Source: JBBQER01 sp052148155
GTDB taxonomy: Bacteria; Actinomycetota; Acidimicrobiia; IMCC26256; PALSA-610
Direction: 5' to 3'
DNA length: 25,542 nt
Assembly (NCBI GenBank): GCA_052148155.1
Contig: JBKQIY010000007.1
Location: forward strand, 1 to 25,542
The position numbers were made by a program, and so were the translations under genes. The notes beneath the pieces were generated by a model, which was not told the DNA's origin, made no database searches, and saw nothing but the letters and a program-made list of their open reading frames with translations. Of the stretch, positions 16,530 to 24,508 are shown piece after piece (the stretch's first letter is position 1; each line of letters starts with the position of its first letter).

Positions 16530-16952
16530 TACCCGACGCGAGTACTCGAGAGGACCCGTGGCTGTCGCCAAGATCGACCGCGTCGGCGTGACCGGACCTG
16601 CGCGACGCGTAACCAGGAACGGACCAGTTCCCCGACGCCGGTAGTCGACTCGTCGAGTGAGACGTTCCATACCGTCCGGCCGACAACCCTCTGCGAGGGC
16701 GTGACCCACTGCTTGTAATCGACCCACCCCTCCCCGGACGATCAAGTTGAACAACGCGTTAGGCGATCGCGCCGCGAGCCGCGCCTCACGAAACGACAGC
16801 GTCGGTCACCCACGAATCGGCTGTCGCGACGCAACCGACGTTACGCGCTCACCACGTAACGATCGAAGGTGCAGTCTTCTGGTGCGCGGCAACGGTGTCA
16901 CGCCCGGGTGTTATCGAAGCGAAGAACTCGTCGCCGACCCGCGCGAAGAAAC

Positions 16953-16966
16953 GGGACTTTGGTCCC
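16953..16966. promoter_or_regulatory. Best DosR-like operator, GGGACTTTGGTCCC
   Basis: GGGAC and GTCCC flank a four-base centre, exactly the spacing of the DosR consensus GGGACTWWAGTCCC. Only one core base (G for A) differs, and a TAA follows closely as in the consensus flank. It lies 49-62 bases upstream of ATG 17015, with a possible -10 (TACGAT, 16991-16996) between. Confidence 0.65.
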
Positions 16967-17014
16967 TAATGCGTGACTGGTGTCGCGTCGTACGATCGAA
17001 CCGAGGTGATCGCT

Positions 17015-17305
17015 ATGACCATGCAATCACAACCTGCGCAACGCTCTGCGGTCGACCGTGGTGTCGGCCATCTATTCGATCGTCAGCTCGCTGTGTGTCC
17101 GGCGTGTGGGTCGGATCAGCTTGAGCCAGTTGTCGAGCAGGGCAGCCCAGACGTCAACTGGCTCTGCGACGCGTGCAGTCGCTGCTGGCATGTCGAACTC
17201 GGACACGTTCACCGGATCACACCACCGATCTGCTTCGGCTGTACCGAACGCGAACGCTGCGAAGCCGTCTACAGGGCCGATCAAGCCCGGGCTCAACGCG
17301 CCTAA
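17015..17305 (+). CDS. Small cysteine-rich zinc-ribbon protein
   Basis: The 96-residue protein has three cysteine groups: CPAC (28-31), CDACSRC with a following WH (51-59) and CFGCTERERC (73-82). The first two make a zinc ribbon of the CxxC...CxxC type, and the last could hold a second metal. The middle (residues 45-66, VNWLCDACSRCWHVELGHV) is aromatic. It might bind nucleic acid or another protein, and no enzyme motif is seen. The ATG at 17015 has GAGGTG upstream with good spacing. The frame is also open from 16973, but that would run the coding sequence almost into the operator. The nearly perfect DosR-like site directly upstream makes it the best candidate for dormancy-type induction in this window. 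Confidence 0.75.
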   Translation: MTMQSQPAQRSAVDRGVGHLFDRQLAVCPACGSDQLEPVVEQGSPDVNWLCDACSRCWHVELGHVHRITPPICFGCTERERCEAVYRADQARAQRA

Positions 17306-17345
17306 CCGCGCACGACTTTCCCGCCGATATCCAACGGTCGGTTTT

Positions 17346-17359
17346 GGGACCTTCGACAC
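17346..17359. promoter_or_regulatory. DosR-like operator motif GGGACCTTCGACAC
   Basis: It differs at one position from the motif at 15806-15819 and has TTT before it. It lies in the gap between the zinc-ribbon gene and the 54-codon ORF, 83-96 bases upstream of the latter. Its right half-site is poor. Confidence 0.4.
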
Positions 17360-17441
17360 ACATCGACCGGCCGGATGCCCCTGCCGCGCCGCCGGCGCCC
17401 GACGTTGACTGGTCGTACGAAGGACGACAGTGGGAGGATCG

Positions 17442-17606
17442 ATGAGGCGCGGGTCGCGTTGCGACGGCCATGACGAAAGCGCTCGCAGGTGGGAGCCCCT
17501 CCCTCGCGGGCCGTTCGCAGCGATCATCCATGCAGCGATGGTGGCGGAGTTCGCGTCGCACGTTGACATCGCAACTACGTGCGAAGGCATGGACCCGTGC
17601 AGTTGA
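17442..17606 (+). CDS. 54-residue protein of unknown function
   Basis: The ATG at 17442 is preceded by GGGAGG at 17432-17437, a strong ribosome binding site with a somewhat short four-base spacer. The product starts with a basic Cys-containing stretch, then WEPLPRGPFAAIIHAAMVAE, which looks like a real amphipathic or surface-seeking helix, and ends with two more cysteines (TTCEGMDPCS). No family is recognised. A DosR-like motif lies upstream, and the acetyltransferase gene follows 65 bp later on the same strand, so the two may form one unit. The peptide looks more protein-like than the reading in other frames. Confidence 0.5.
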   Translation: MRRGSRCDGHDESARRWEPLPRGPFAAIIHAAMVAEFASHVDIATTCEGMDPCS

Positions 17607-17671
17607 CCCGGCCACGTTCTCGAGCGGGCGCGCATCGGGGTAAGAAAAGGCGGACCGACCTTGGGTACGAG

Positions 17672-18133
17672 GTGCACGTGCGTCCCGTGCAGCTTGATGA
17701 CAAGGATGTCGTTCGGCGGCTACTCGAGTTGTACCTCCACGACCTGTCCGAGTTCACGGGCGCCAACGTGGGCTCCCACGGTGCGTACGGCTACTTCTAC
17801 CTCGATGACTACTGGACCGAACCCGACCGGCATCCGTTCCTTTTCGAAGTCGAGAGCCGCTGGGCGGGCCTCGCGCTCGTGCGCTCCGGATCACCGCATG
17901 ACATGGCCGAATTCTTCGTGATGCGCAAGTATCGGCGCAACGGAGTGGGGCGCGCCGCGGCGCAGAGTCTGTTCAACCTGTTCCCGGGCGAGTGGCAGAT
18001 CAGGCAGCTCGCCGCGAACCGGCAGGCGACGCGCTTCTGGCGCTCGGTGATCCCCGTCCCATTCGAGGAGGACATCATTGAGATGGGGCCGAGACAACGA
18101 TTCCGCGTCGGCGACACGAACGTAAGAACGTGA
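17672..18133 (+). CDS. GNAT-family N-acetyltransferase
   Basis: The 153-residue protein has the GNAT fold. It begins with the first strand and helix (HVRPVQLDDKDVVRRLLELY), has FLFEVESRWAGLALVR in the middle, and contains acetyl-CoA-binding motif A, AEFFVMRKYRRNGVGRAAAQ, whose Arg/Gly pattern (RRNGVG) grips the cofactor pyrophosphate. It ends with ANRQATRFWRSVI, the usual closing helix. Such proteins acetylate small amines, antibiotics or protein N-termini, and the target cannot be told. Start: GTG 17672 keeps the first strand whole. GTG 17678 has GAGGTG at better spacing and would remove only two residues. The frame is open upstream to 17579 without resemblance. It follows the 54-codon ORF. 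Confidence 0.85.
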   Translation: MHVRPVQLDDKDVVRRLLELYLHDLSEFTGANVGSHGAYGYFYLDDYWTEPDRHPFLFEVESRWAGLALVRSGSPHDMAEFFVMRKYRRNGVGRAAAQSLFNLFPGEWQIRQLAANRQATRFWRSVIPVPFEEDIIEMGPRQRFRVGDTNVRT

Positions 18134-18143
18134 CCGAAGTCCT
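18130..18143. promoter_or_regulatory. Weak DosR-like motif at the end of the acetyltransferase gene
   Basis: On the minus strand it reads AGGACTTCGGTCAC, 11 of 14 matches to the best site at 16953. It overlaps the acetyltransferase stop codon, and no well-supported gene begins within 300 bp. It may be chance. Confidence 0.2.
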
Positions 18144-18891
18144 CGCGTGAAGGACCATCGTCCGCGTTTTATTGTCATGCCTTCGGCGCACTATCGACCC
18201 ATGCGAAACGGGACGATATACCGGGGCACGGTGGCGCAACTGCGCCTGCTACCCGGCGCCCCAACAGACCCTGACTGGCGTATCGACGAGCGGACCCGTG
18301 ACGTCGGCCGCCAGGTAGCCCCGGTGTTCACGAGCGCGAACGCACGTCGGTTGAGCTCGAAACACCTGGACGGAAGCTGTCCTGAGCTCGTTCGAGCTCG
18401 GCGCGTGTCGCGACGTGGGTTCCGGCGGTGCTTCATCCCCTCGGACGCCTCGGACGCATCCGCACGGGCGAAGACGTTGTGCGCTCGGTGGCGGTGTCCG
18501 GCTTGAATGCCTCGAGCTCGCGATGCGAATTGACGGAGCTCGACGGCGTTTGGGACGGACCGAACTCCGAGCCGGAACGCACCCGAGCAATGCACGCATC
18601 GGTTCTGGCCGCTCACTGTCCCCCATCGCATGCTATGAGGGCATGCCGCTGATCAGAAAGGCGTGCGAGACGGACCGCGAGGATTCGTCACGAGCATCCC
18701 GGTGAAGGCGCCGCTCCGTCGGCGACGGTCGCTCAAGGGGGGCCGTCTCGGACACTGGGGCACCGACCACTCACCACTGCAGACACCGATGGCACAATCC
18801 TTTTCGCGCGGACGCGGGAGACAACGAGCTGTGCCGCTTGTGGGTATCGCCACCGTCGAAGAAAGCGCACCGATCGAGATAGCGTGCGCGG
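18134..18891. other. 760-bp gap upstream of ssb with one doubtful ORF
   Basis: A plus-strand frame from GTG 18147 (or ATG 18178) runs to 18506 and encodes about 110-119 residues. Its first half (GTIYRGTVAQLRLLPGAP) looks more protein-like than the Arg/Ser-rich second half. There is no clear ribosome binding site and I know no relative. Other frames look random. Confidence 0.35.
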
Positions 18892-19269
18892 ATGCTGAAC
18901 GCGGTCCACCTTGTTGGACGGTTAACCGCCGACCCGACCCGAGTGTCGACCAGTTCGGGTACCCCGCTGTGCCGGTTTTCGATCGCGGTCCCACGAAACA
19001 GCGGCGACACCCCGGATTCGATCGAGATCGTTACGTTCGGCAAGCTCGCGGACATCTCCGACCGCTACCTCACCCAAGGTCGACTCGTCACCGTCACCGC
19101 CCGACTTCACCAACATACGTGGCAGGACAAGACCACCGGTGCACAGAACGGTCGTCTCCTGGTCATCGCCCACGAGATCTGGTTCCTCGACCAGGCCGCA
19201 CCAGACGAACCTAAAGGACCCCACCGACACGAAGCCCACGAACCCGACTTCGGCGACGACCCTTTCTGA
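18892..19269 (+). CDS. ssb: Short single-stranded DNA-binding protein
   Basis: The 125-residue protein has an SSB-type OB fold: MLNAVHLVGRLTADPTRV, then PLCRFSIAVPR, IEIVTFGKLAD and GRLVTVTARLHQHTWQDKTT. It ends in the acidic tip DFGDDPF, which recruits repair and replication proteins. SSB proteins coat single-stranded DNA as tetramers. The linker between fold and tip is only about 20 residues, so the protein is shorter than the usual 150-180 of replicative actinobacterial SSB. With no rpsF or rpsR neighbour, it is probably a secondary paralogue used in repair or competence-like uptake. ATG 18892 is the natural start by homology, though the ribosome binding site is weak. Confidence 0.88.
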   Translation: MLNAVHLVGRLTADPTRVSTSSGTPLCRFSIAVPRNSGDTPDSIEIVTFGKLADISDRYLTQGRLVTVTARLHQHTWQDKTTGAQNGRLLVIAHEIWFLDQAAPDEPKGPHRHEAHEPDFGDDPF

Positions 19270-19398
19270 TCCACGGGCACCAAGTCCCGGTCTTCGACTT
19301 GCGAGCGGACACGCGTTCCTCGTGAGCGACGTGAAACGCCTGCTCGAATTGAACGTCTGCTCATCGTCGGGCAGGCCGCCACGCAAGAACCTTGCAGC

Positions 19399-20106
19399 TC
19401 AAATGACGGTTTCGGTCTCGTCGACTTGTCCGTCGCGGAGGTGGATGACTCGGTCGGTGGCGGCGGCGACGGTCGGGTCGTGGGTGACGAGCACGATGGT
19501 GATGGGACGGTCGGCGCGGAGTTGGCGGAGGAGGGCGAGGACCTGATCGACGGCTTCGGTGTCGAGGTTGCCGGTGGGTTCGTCGGCGAGGAGCACGCGG
19601 GGTTCGTTCGCGAGCGCGCGGGCGATCGCGACTCGTTGACGTTCACCGCCGGAGAGTTCGGGTGGTCTGCGGTGTTCCTTTCCGGCGAGGCCGGTGGCTT
19701 GGAGGAGGGTCCGGGCGCGTTCGCGTTGTTCGTGGCGGCTGGGTTGGGTGTCGAGCATTGGGATCTCAACGTTTTGCAGCGCGGAGAGTTGTGGGAGGAG
19801 GTTGTGGAGTTGGAACACGATCCCGATGTCTTGGCGGCGGTACCGGTCGGGGTGTCGGAGGTGTGTCAGGTCGTTGCCGTCGACGTGGATCGATCCGGAG
19901 TCGGGCGTGTCGAGTGCGGCGAGGAGGTGCAGCAGGGTGGACTTGCCGCATCCCGAGTGACCGGTGATCGCGACGAACTCGCCGGAGGCGATGGTGAGAC
20001 TGAGCCCGTCGAGGGCCTTGACGACCCCCCGGTCGAAGGTTTTGTAGACGTCGATGACCTCGATCGCCGACTCGGTCCCATCGGCTCCGGCTGGGGCGCT
20101 ATTCAC
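19399..20106 (-). CDS. MacB/LolD-type ABC transporter ATPase
   Basis: The 235-residue subunit has Walker A GHSGCGKST (49-57), the Q-loop in IVFQLHNLLP (around Q99), the signature LSGGERQR (151-158), Walker B VLLADEPTGNLD (171-182) and the switch histidine in LVTHD. The DEPTGNLD form is typical of the LolD/MacB/FtsE branch, which works with FtsX-like permeases by mechanotransmission rather than as a channel. It starts at GTG 20106, overlapping the end of the permease gene by eight bases, with GAGGCG ahead of it, so translation is coupled. Together the two genes make one complete transporter, probably for export or for moving lipids or peptides across the membrane. Confidence 0.93.
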   Translation of the reverse strand: MNSAPAGADGTESAIEVIDVYKTFDRGVVKALDGLSLTIASGEFVAITGHSGCGKSTLLHLLAALDTPDSGSIHVDGNDLTHLRHPDRYRRQDIGIVFQLHNLLPQLSALQNVEIPMLDTQPSRHEQRERARTLLQATGLAGKEHRRPPELSGGERQRVAIARALANEPRVLLADEPTGNLDTEAVDQVLALLRQLRADRPITIVLVTHDPTVAAATDRVIHLRDGQVDETETVI

Positions 20107-21217
20107 GGCGGAGCGCCTCCAGTGGGGTCAGAAACGCGGCCCGGATCGCTGGGTAGAGCGCGCCGAGGCATGCGACGGCCAACGCGGTGATCAACGCGCG
20201 GACGAAGCTGTTCGGCGAGTAGTGCGGTTGGAGGATCCCCTCGAGGCTGGGCAGCCGGGCGAGGACGCGGGTGAGCGTGTAGGCGAGCCCCACGCCGATC
20301 GCGGCGCCCAGCAAGCTGGTCACGGACGCTTCGCCCATGATGAGCTCGACGAGTCGCACCCGTCGCCAGCCCACGCTTCGCATCACCCCGAACTCGCGGG
20401 TCCGTTCGAACAGGGAGAGCAGCATCGTGTTCATCACGATGACCGCACCGATGATGACCGCGATGATCGTCGCGCCGGTATCGGCCGCGGTGATAAGCCG
20501 ATAGTTGGTGTCAGCCCGCCCGAACTGCGAAGCGGTACGCACCGTCGTAAGGCCTGGGTTGTCGCTCCCGACACGAGTCGCAACCCTGTTGATGTTCGTG
20601 CCTGGGGTCACTTTCACGAAGATGAGCGACAGTCCGCTCGGCTGACGTTCGAACGCTTGGAGCGGCACGAGCGGAAACATGCCCGCGGAGTCGCCGAACA
20701 CGTTGCCGGTCGAGAACAGTCCGGTCACCACCTTCGGTCCACCAGCGACATTCAGCTTGTCGCCAGGCTTGATGCCGAGGTCCTGCGCGAGCCTCCAGCC
20801 CAGAATCATCTGATTGGATGCGGTCGCGCTGAACGCGCGTCCCGCGAGGATCCGAATCCCGAACGGTGACAGGTCCTGGGGTGTGATGCCGATCTCGATG
20901 AACAACGGGTTCTTGGCGTTCAACTTCTCGGTTTCGAGCAACACACCGACCGCGCTCGCCACGCCCGCCGTCCGAGCCACTCGAGCGACCTGCGCGGTGG
21001 TCACACTGCTGTAGAGGATGTCCGAGGCGTTCTTCTGCGCGACCGTGAAATCGGCTTGACCCGTCGCGAGGATCGCCGCCGCGGTCGTCTTCAGACTCTG
21101 CGTCACAATCCCGAGCGATACGACCGTCATCACCGCGATCGCAATCGCGAACGCAGTCAACAACGAACGGGCCTTCTTCATCCAGACGTTCTCGATAACC
21201 AATCGGAACAACGACAC
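20099..21217 (-). CDS. FtsX/MacB-type ABC transporter permease
   Basis: The 372-residue protein has one N-terminal membrane helix (about 18-40), a large extracytoplasmic domain (about 45-240) and three C-terminal helices, the topology of MacB-type permeases. The coupling segment FERTREFGVMRSVGWRRVR, between the second and third helices, is the family's hallmark and contacts the ATPase. The C-terminus ends PAIRAAFLTPLEALRRE, also typical. The start is GTG 21217 with GAAGAGG just upstream. It is the first gene of the pair. No membrane-fusion protein is nearby, in keeping with a single-membrane organism. Confidence 0.93.
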   Translation of the reverse strand: MSLFRLVIENVWMKKARSLLTAFAIAIAVMTVVSLGIVTQSLKTTAAAILATGQADFTVAQKNASDILYSSVTTAQVARVARTAGVASAVGVLLETEKLNAKNPLFIEIGITPQDLSPFGIRILAGRAFSATASNQMILGWRLAQDLGIKPGDKLNVAGGPKVVTGLFSTGNVFGDSAGMFPLVPLQAFERQPSGLSLIFVKVTPGTNINRVATRVGSDNPGLTTVRTASQFGRADTNYRLITAADTGATIIAVIIGAVIVMNTMLLSLFERTREFGVMRSVGWRRVRLVELIMGEASVTSLLGAAIGVGLAYTLTRVLARLPSLEGILQPHYSPNSFVRALITALAVACLGALYPAIRAAFLTPLEALRRE

Positions 21218-21635
21218 CGCTACCTCTTCACAAGCCCAGAATGCGACGCGCTCGAGTAAGTATCACGAGTTCCTCGACCCGCACCATTGCGCTGAGCGAA
21301 CACTCGAGGCCCCGAGTCCGCATGGGACCGCCGTGGCTGACCGTGCCGACCGGCCGAGACGGCTCGAGACGTCAAGATGCTGGACGTAGAGGTCGAGATC
21401 CAGGGGTCTTGCCGGGGTCGGATTCCGGGACCGGTTGGAAGTGCAACCGCCCGCCCGAAGATCCAGGCGTCGGTCAGGGCGAAATCGTCCACGACCGCAT
21501 GTTGCCGAAGCTCACCGCCCAATTCGAAACCCCGGGACTGGATCCGGCGGGGCCAACAGCGCGCGCTGCGTCGGCGTTTGAGAGATTCCCGCGGCCTCGG
21601 GAGTATGGGCTGTCGCGCGAAGTTGGACTTGAGCG
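21218..21635. other. 420-bp gap between the P450 gene and the ABC permease
   Basis: No supported gene is seen. A minus-strand frame gives a moderately protein-like stretch (VVDDFALTDAWIFGRAVALP) but has no ribosome binding site or known relative. It may be a remnant or chance. Confidence 0.4.
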
Positions 21636-22883
21636 CTATTCGGGGTGCTCGAGTTCGGGTCTGGGCGCGGGTGTTGGTGGTGCCCAGCGGATCGGGAGGT
21701 GGGCTGGGCCCCAGATCCCGAAGGTTTCGGGTTTCCATCTGACGGGTCCGGCCAGTTCGAGGTCGGGGAGCCGCTGGGCGATGAGGGTGAGGGCTTCTTG
21801 GAGTTCGGCGCGGGCGAGGTGGGCGCCGAGGCAGTGGTGGATGCCGGACCCGAAGGTCATGTGCGGTGTTGTTGTCTCGCGGGTGATGTCGAAGCGGTCC
21901 GGCTCGGCGAAGAGCTCGGGGTCGCGGTTCGCTCCTGCCAAGGAAAGCGACACGAGCGTGCCGGACGGGAAGCGCACATCGCGGTATTCGATGTCTTGGG
22001 AGGCGACTCGCATCGTTCCTTGCACGGCGCCGAGGTATCGCATCGTTTCTTCGACCACGCGGGGTGCGCAGTCGGGCTGCTCGACGAACCGGTGCCAGTG
22101 GTCGGGATGAGCGCCGAGGAGCGCGATGCAACAGGCGAGCTGGTTGCGGGTGGTGTCGGTGCCTGCCATTAATACGGCTTCGGCCAGCATCACTAGTTCG
22201 TCGGTTGAGAGCCGGTCACCGGCTTCTTCGACCGCGATGAGCACGCTCAGCAGATCCGAGCTGGGATCGTCGCGACGTCGATCGACCAGCGCGTGGACGT
22301 AGGTTTCGAGTTCGGCGCTTGCTTGCTGGATGGCGGGGAGGTCTTCGGCGAGGTTCTGGTTGAAGATTCGGAAGATGTCCGTCGCCCACTGGGAGAACAA
22401 CTGCCAGTCGTGTTTGGGGGCTCCGAGCAGCTCACAGATGATCGGGATCGGATACGGCTCACACACCTCAGCGACCAGGTCACAGGCACCGGCGGGCGCG
22501 ACTTTGTCGATGAGTTCGCCGATCACGGTCCGCATGAACGGCCGCAGATGATCCGCCGCGGTCGGCGTGAAGGCGGGCCCGACCAGACGGCGGAGCCGAG
22601 CGTGTTCGTCGCCTTCCATCGACAGGATCGACCGGCGTCGCGTCTCCAGAGGGCTGCCGGCAACTCCCTGCATCTGTGGGATCAACGACAGCGCCGAATG
22701 GAACCGCCGGTCCCGCAAGACCGAGACGATGTCCTCATAGCGGGTTAACGCGAACCCGAGGGGAGTCCGTGCAAGCCAATGTTGAGCACGTGCCGCCGCG
22801 ATCACTACAAGACGTTGCTCGCGATCGAGCCCGACCGTGTCGCACGCCGGCAGATCCAGCTCATGGACCGAGACCGCGACCAC
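21636..22883 (-). CDS. Cytochrome P450
   Basis: The 415-residue enzyme is a soluble bacterial P450. The C-helix is GDEHARLRR (91-99), the I-helix oxygen-activation motif is AGTDTT (240-245), the ExxR pair is E279/R282, and the haem loop is FGSGIHHCLGAHLARAE with the thiolate ligand C351. It hydroxylates an unknown, probably hydrophobic, substrate using electrons from a ferredoxin, and no ferredoxin gene is adjacent. The start GTG 22883 has GAGGGAG a few bases upstream. It lies 67 bp after the acyl-CoA dehydrogenase on the same strand, which suggests a shared role in breaking down a lipid, terpenoid or steroid-like compound. The substrate itself is inference. Confidence 0.93.
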   Translation of the reverse strand: MVAVSVHELDLPACDTVGLDREQRLVVIAAARAQHWLARTPLGFALTRYEDIVSVLRDRRFHSALSLIPQMQGVAGSPLETRRRSILSMEGDEHARLRRLVGPAFTPTAADHLRPFMRTVIGELIDKVAPAGACDLVAEVCEPYPIPIICELLGAPKHDWQLFSQWATDIFRIFNQNLAEDLPAIQQASAELETYVHALVDRRRDDPSSDLLSVLIAVEEAGDRLSTDELVMLAEAVLMAGTDTTRNQLACCIALLGAHPDHWHRFVEQPDCAPRVVEETMRYLGAVQGTMRVASQDIEYRDVRFPSGTLVSLSLAGANRDPELFAEPDRFDITRETTTPHMTFGSGIHHCLGAHLARAELQEALTLIAQRLPDLELAGPVRWKPETFGIWGPAHLPIRWAPPTPAPRPELEHPE

Positions 22884-22950
22884 GCGACTCCCTCACGAAC
22901 AGTCAGACTGTGCGGACGGCTAGACGTTATCGCCGGTGCGGATTCCGCGG

Positions 22951-24207
22951 TTACGTGCCGAAGTCCCAACCGGTGCCGCGGTGGTACTGGGAGAGCACGT
23001 TCTTGGCGATGAGGATCTTGTGGACTTCGTCGGGTCCGTCGGCGATCCGCAGCGTGCGCGCACCTTGATACATAGCTGCGAGGGGCAGATCGCCGGACAC
23101 GCCGGCTGCGCCCCAGACTTGGATGGCACGGTCGACGACGCGTTCGTACGCAGCGGGGACAAACACCTTGATCGCCGAAATGTCAGTGCGCGCGTCGAGG
23201 TCAGCGGCCATGGTGGCGGCACAGTGGATCGTCATCAGTCGTGCCGCTTGGATGTCCATGTACGAGTCGGCGATGAAGCCCTGGATGAACTGTTTGGTTT
23301 CCAGGAGTCCGCCGTGCACTTCGCGGGCCATCGTGCGTTCGATCATGAGATCGAACGCACGCCACATCTGTCCGATCGAGTTCATGCAGTGGTAGACGCG
23401 GCCGGCTCCGAGCCGGTCCTGTGCGGCCTGGTGGCCGCTGCCTCGGCTGCCGAGTTGATTGTCGGCCGGGACGCGGACGTCGTCGTAGATGATTTCGCAG
23501 TGGTCGCTTTCCACGCCCCACACTGTGATCCCGCGGATGATGTTCACGCCCGGGGTGTCGCGCGGGACGATGATTTGGGTCATGCGGCTGCTCGCGTCGC
23601 TGCCACCCTCGGCGTCTTCGGTCCGGCACATCACGATGAAGAAGTCAGCGCGCTTGCCATTCGACGTGAACCACTTGTGACCGTTGATCACCCACTCGTC
23701 GCCGTCGCGCCGGGCTGTGGTCTTGAGCGCGCGTGGGTCGGAGCCGGGCTGGTCGGGCTCGGTCATCGAAAAGCCCGACTCGAACGTGCCGTCGATAAGT
23801 GGCAGCAGCCACTTGCGTTTCTGATCCTCCGTGCCGTACTTCACCAGGATCGTCTGGTTCCCCGAATTGGGTGCAACTACCCCGAACAGCGACGCCGCAC
23901 CGATCGCGTAGGCCAGCACCTCGTTCATGTACGCCAATTCGAGGAAGTCGAGGCCCGCGCCGCCGTACTCGACCGGTAAATGCGGAGCCCACAAGCCGGA
24001 CTGTTTCACCACGACCTTGATGTGTTCGCGCAGCAGGCGTGCTTGCTCAATGTCTCCCGGTGTGAGGCGCGCGTTCATGTGACGCGCCCACAACAGGTTC
24101 TCGTTCGGGAGGATCTCCTGATTGACGATCTGCGCCGTCAGGGCCCGCACCTCGTTTACGCGCTCGGAAACGCCCACAATGGGCTGCACATTCATCAGCA
24201 CGGACAC
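22951..24207 (-). CDS. Acyl-CoA dehydrogenase, ACAD10/11-like
   Basis: The protein (about 418 aa) has the three-part acyl-CoA dehydrogenase fold: helical N-domain (APHLPVEYGGAGLDFLE), central barrel with the FAD-contact motif FSMTEPDQPGSDP (about 146-158) and WVINGHKWFTSNG, and C-terminal helical domain (VWGAAGVSGDLPLA). It desaturates an acyl-CoA and passes electrons to ETF. The closing motif is RIADGPDEVH, so the site of the usual catalytic Glu (YEGT in medium-chain enzymes) carries Asp (about 390), a form I associate with the ACAD10/11 branch. Start: AGGAGG precedes a run of GTG codons. GTG 24207 is used here. GTG 24201 or ATG 24195 are equally possible. The P450 follows. Confidence 0.9.
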   Translation of the reverse strand: MSVLMNVQPIVGVSERVNEVRALTAQIVNQEILPNENLLWARHMNARLTPGDIEQARLLREHIKVVVKQSGLWAPHLPVEYGGAGLDFLELAYMNEVLAYAIGAASLFGVVAPNSGNQTILVKYGTEDQKRKWLLPLIDGTFESGFSMTEPDQPGSDPRALKTTARRDGDEWVINGHKWFTSNGKRADFFIVMCRTEDAEGGSDASSRMTQIIVPRDTPGVNIIRGITVWGVESDHCEIIYDDVRVPADNQLGSRGSGHQAAQDRLGAGRVYHCMNSIGQMWRAFDLMIERTMAREVHGGLLETKQFIQGFIADSYMDIQAARLMTIHCAATMAADLDARTDISAIKVFVPAAYERVVDRAIQVWGAAGVSGDLPLAAMYQGARTLRIADGPDEVHKILIAKNVLSQYHRGTGWDFGT

Positions 24208-24508
24208 CACACCTCCTGTTTCTCGCAGCGGTCTACCGCGTCTCAACTGACCACCGCCACGCAACTACACAACACCGACACGCAAGCGACAACACGCCCG
24301 CCGCCAAGGGCCCGAACAATGGTCCGAACGGAGCCGTGCCCCGCTGCCCACGATCCGCATCCCGCCGATCCGTGATCATCGCGAACGCCTGGGGGACCGT
24401 CCGATCCGACCCCGGCGTTGGCGTTATGGGGATGTGTTTTCCTGGGGACGGCCGCACTTCAAGCGATCAGGAGTCGCGGAGTCGGTTCAGGATCGCGTTC
24501 TGAGCTGC
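24208..24508. other. 300-bp gap upstream of the acyl-CoA dehydrogenase
   Basis: The promoter of the dehydrogenase/P450 unit and any terminator of the phosphoesterase gene must lie here. I see no clear -35/-10 pair, hairpin or DosR-like site. Confidence 0.4.

Larger units (their letters stand above)
16436..17014. other. 580-bp divergent intergenic region with two DosR-like sites
   Basis: No ORF here has a ribosome binding site or a recognisable product. The region separates the 53-codon ORF (minus) from the zinc-ribbon gene (plus) and holds one DosR-like site near each end, at 16516-16529 and 16953-16966. Confidence 0.55.

Noticed and set aside
21241..22110. A 289-codon plus-strand open frame opposite the P450 gene
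   Set aside because: It mostly overlaps the P450 haem-binding end on the other strand and has no ribosome binding site or motif.
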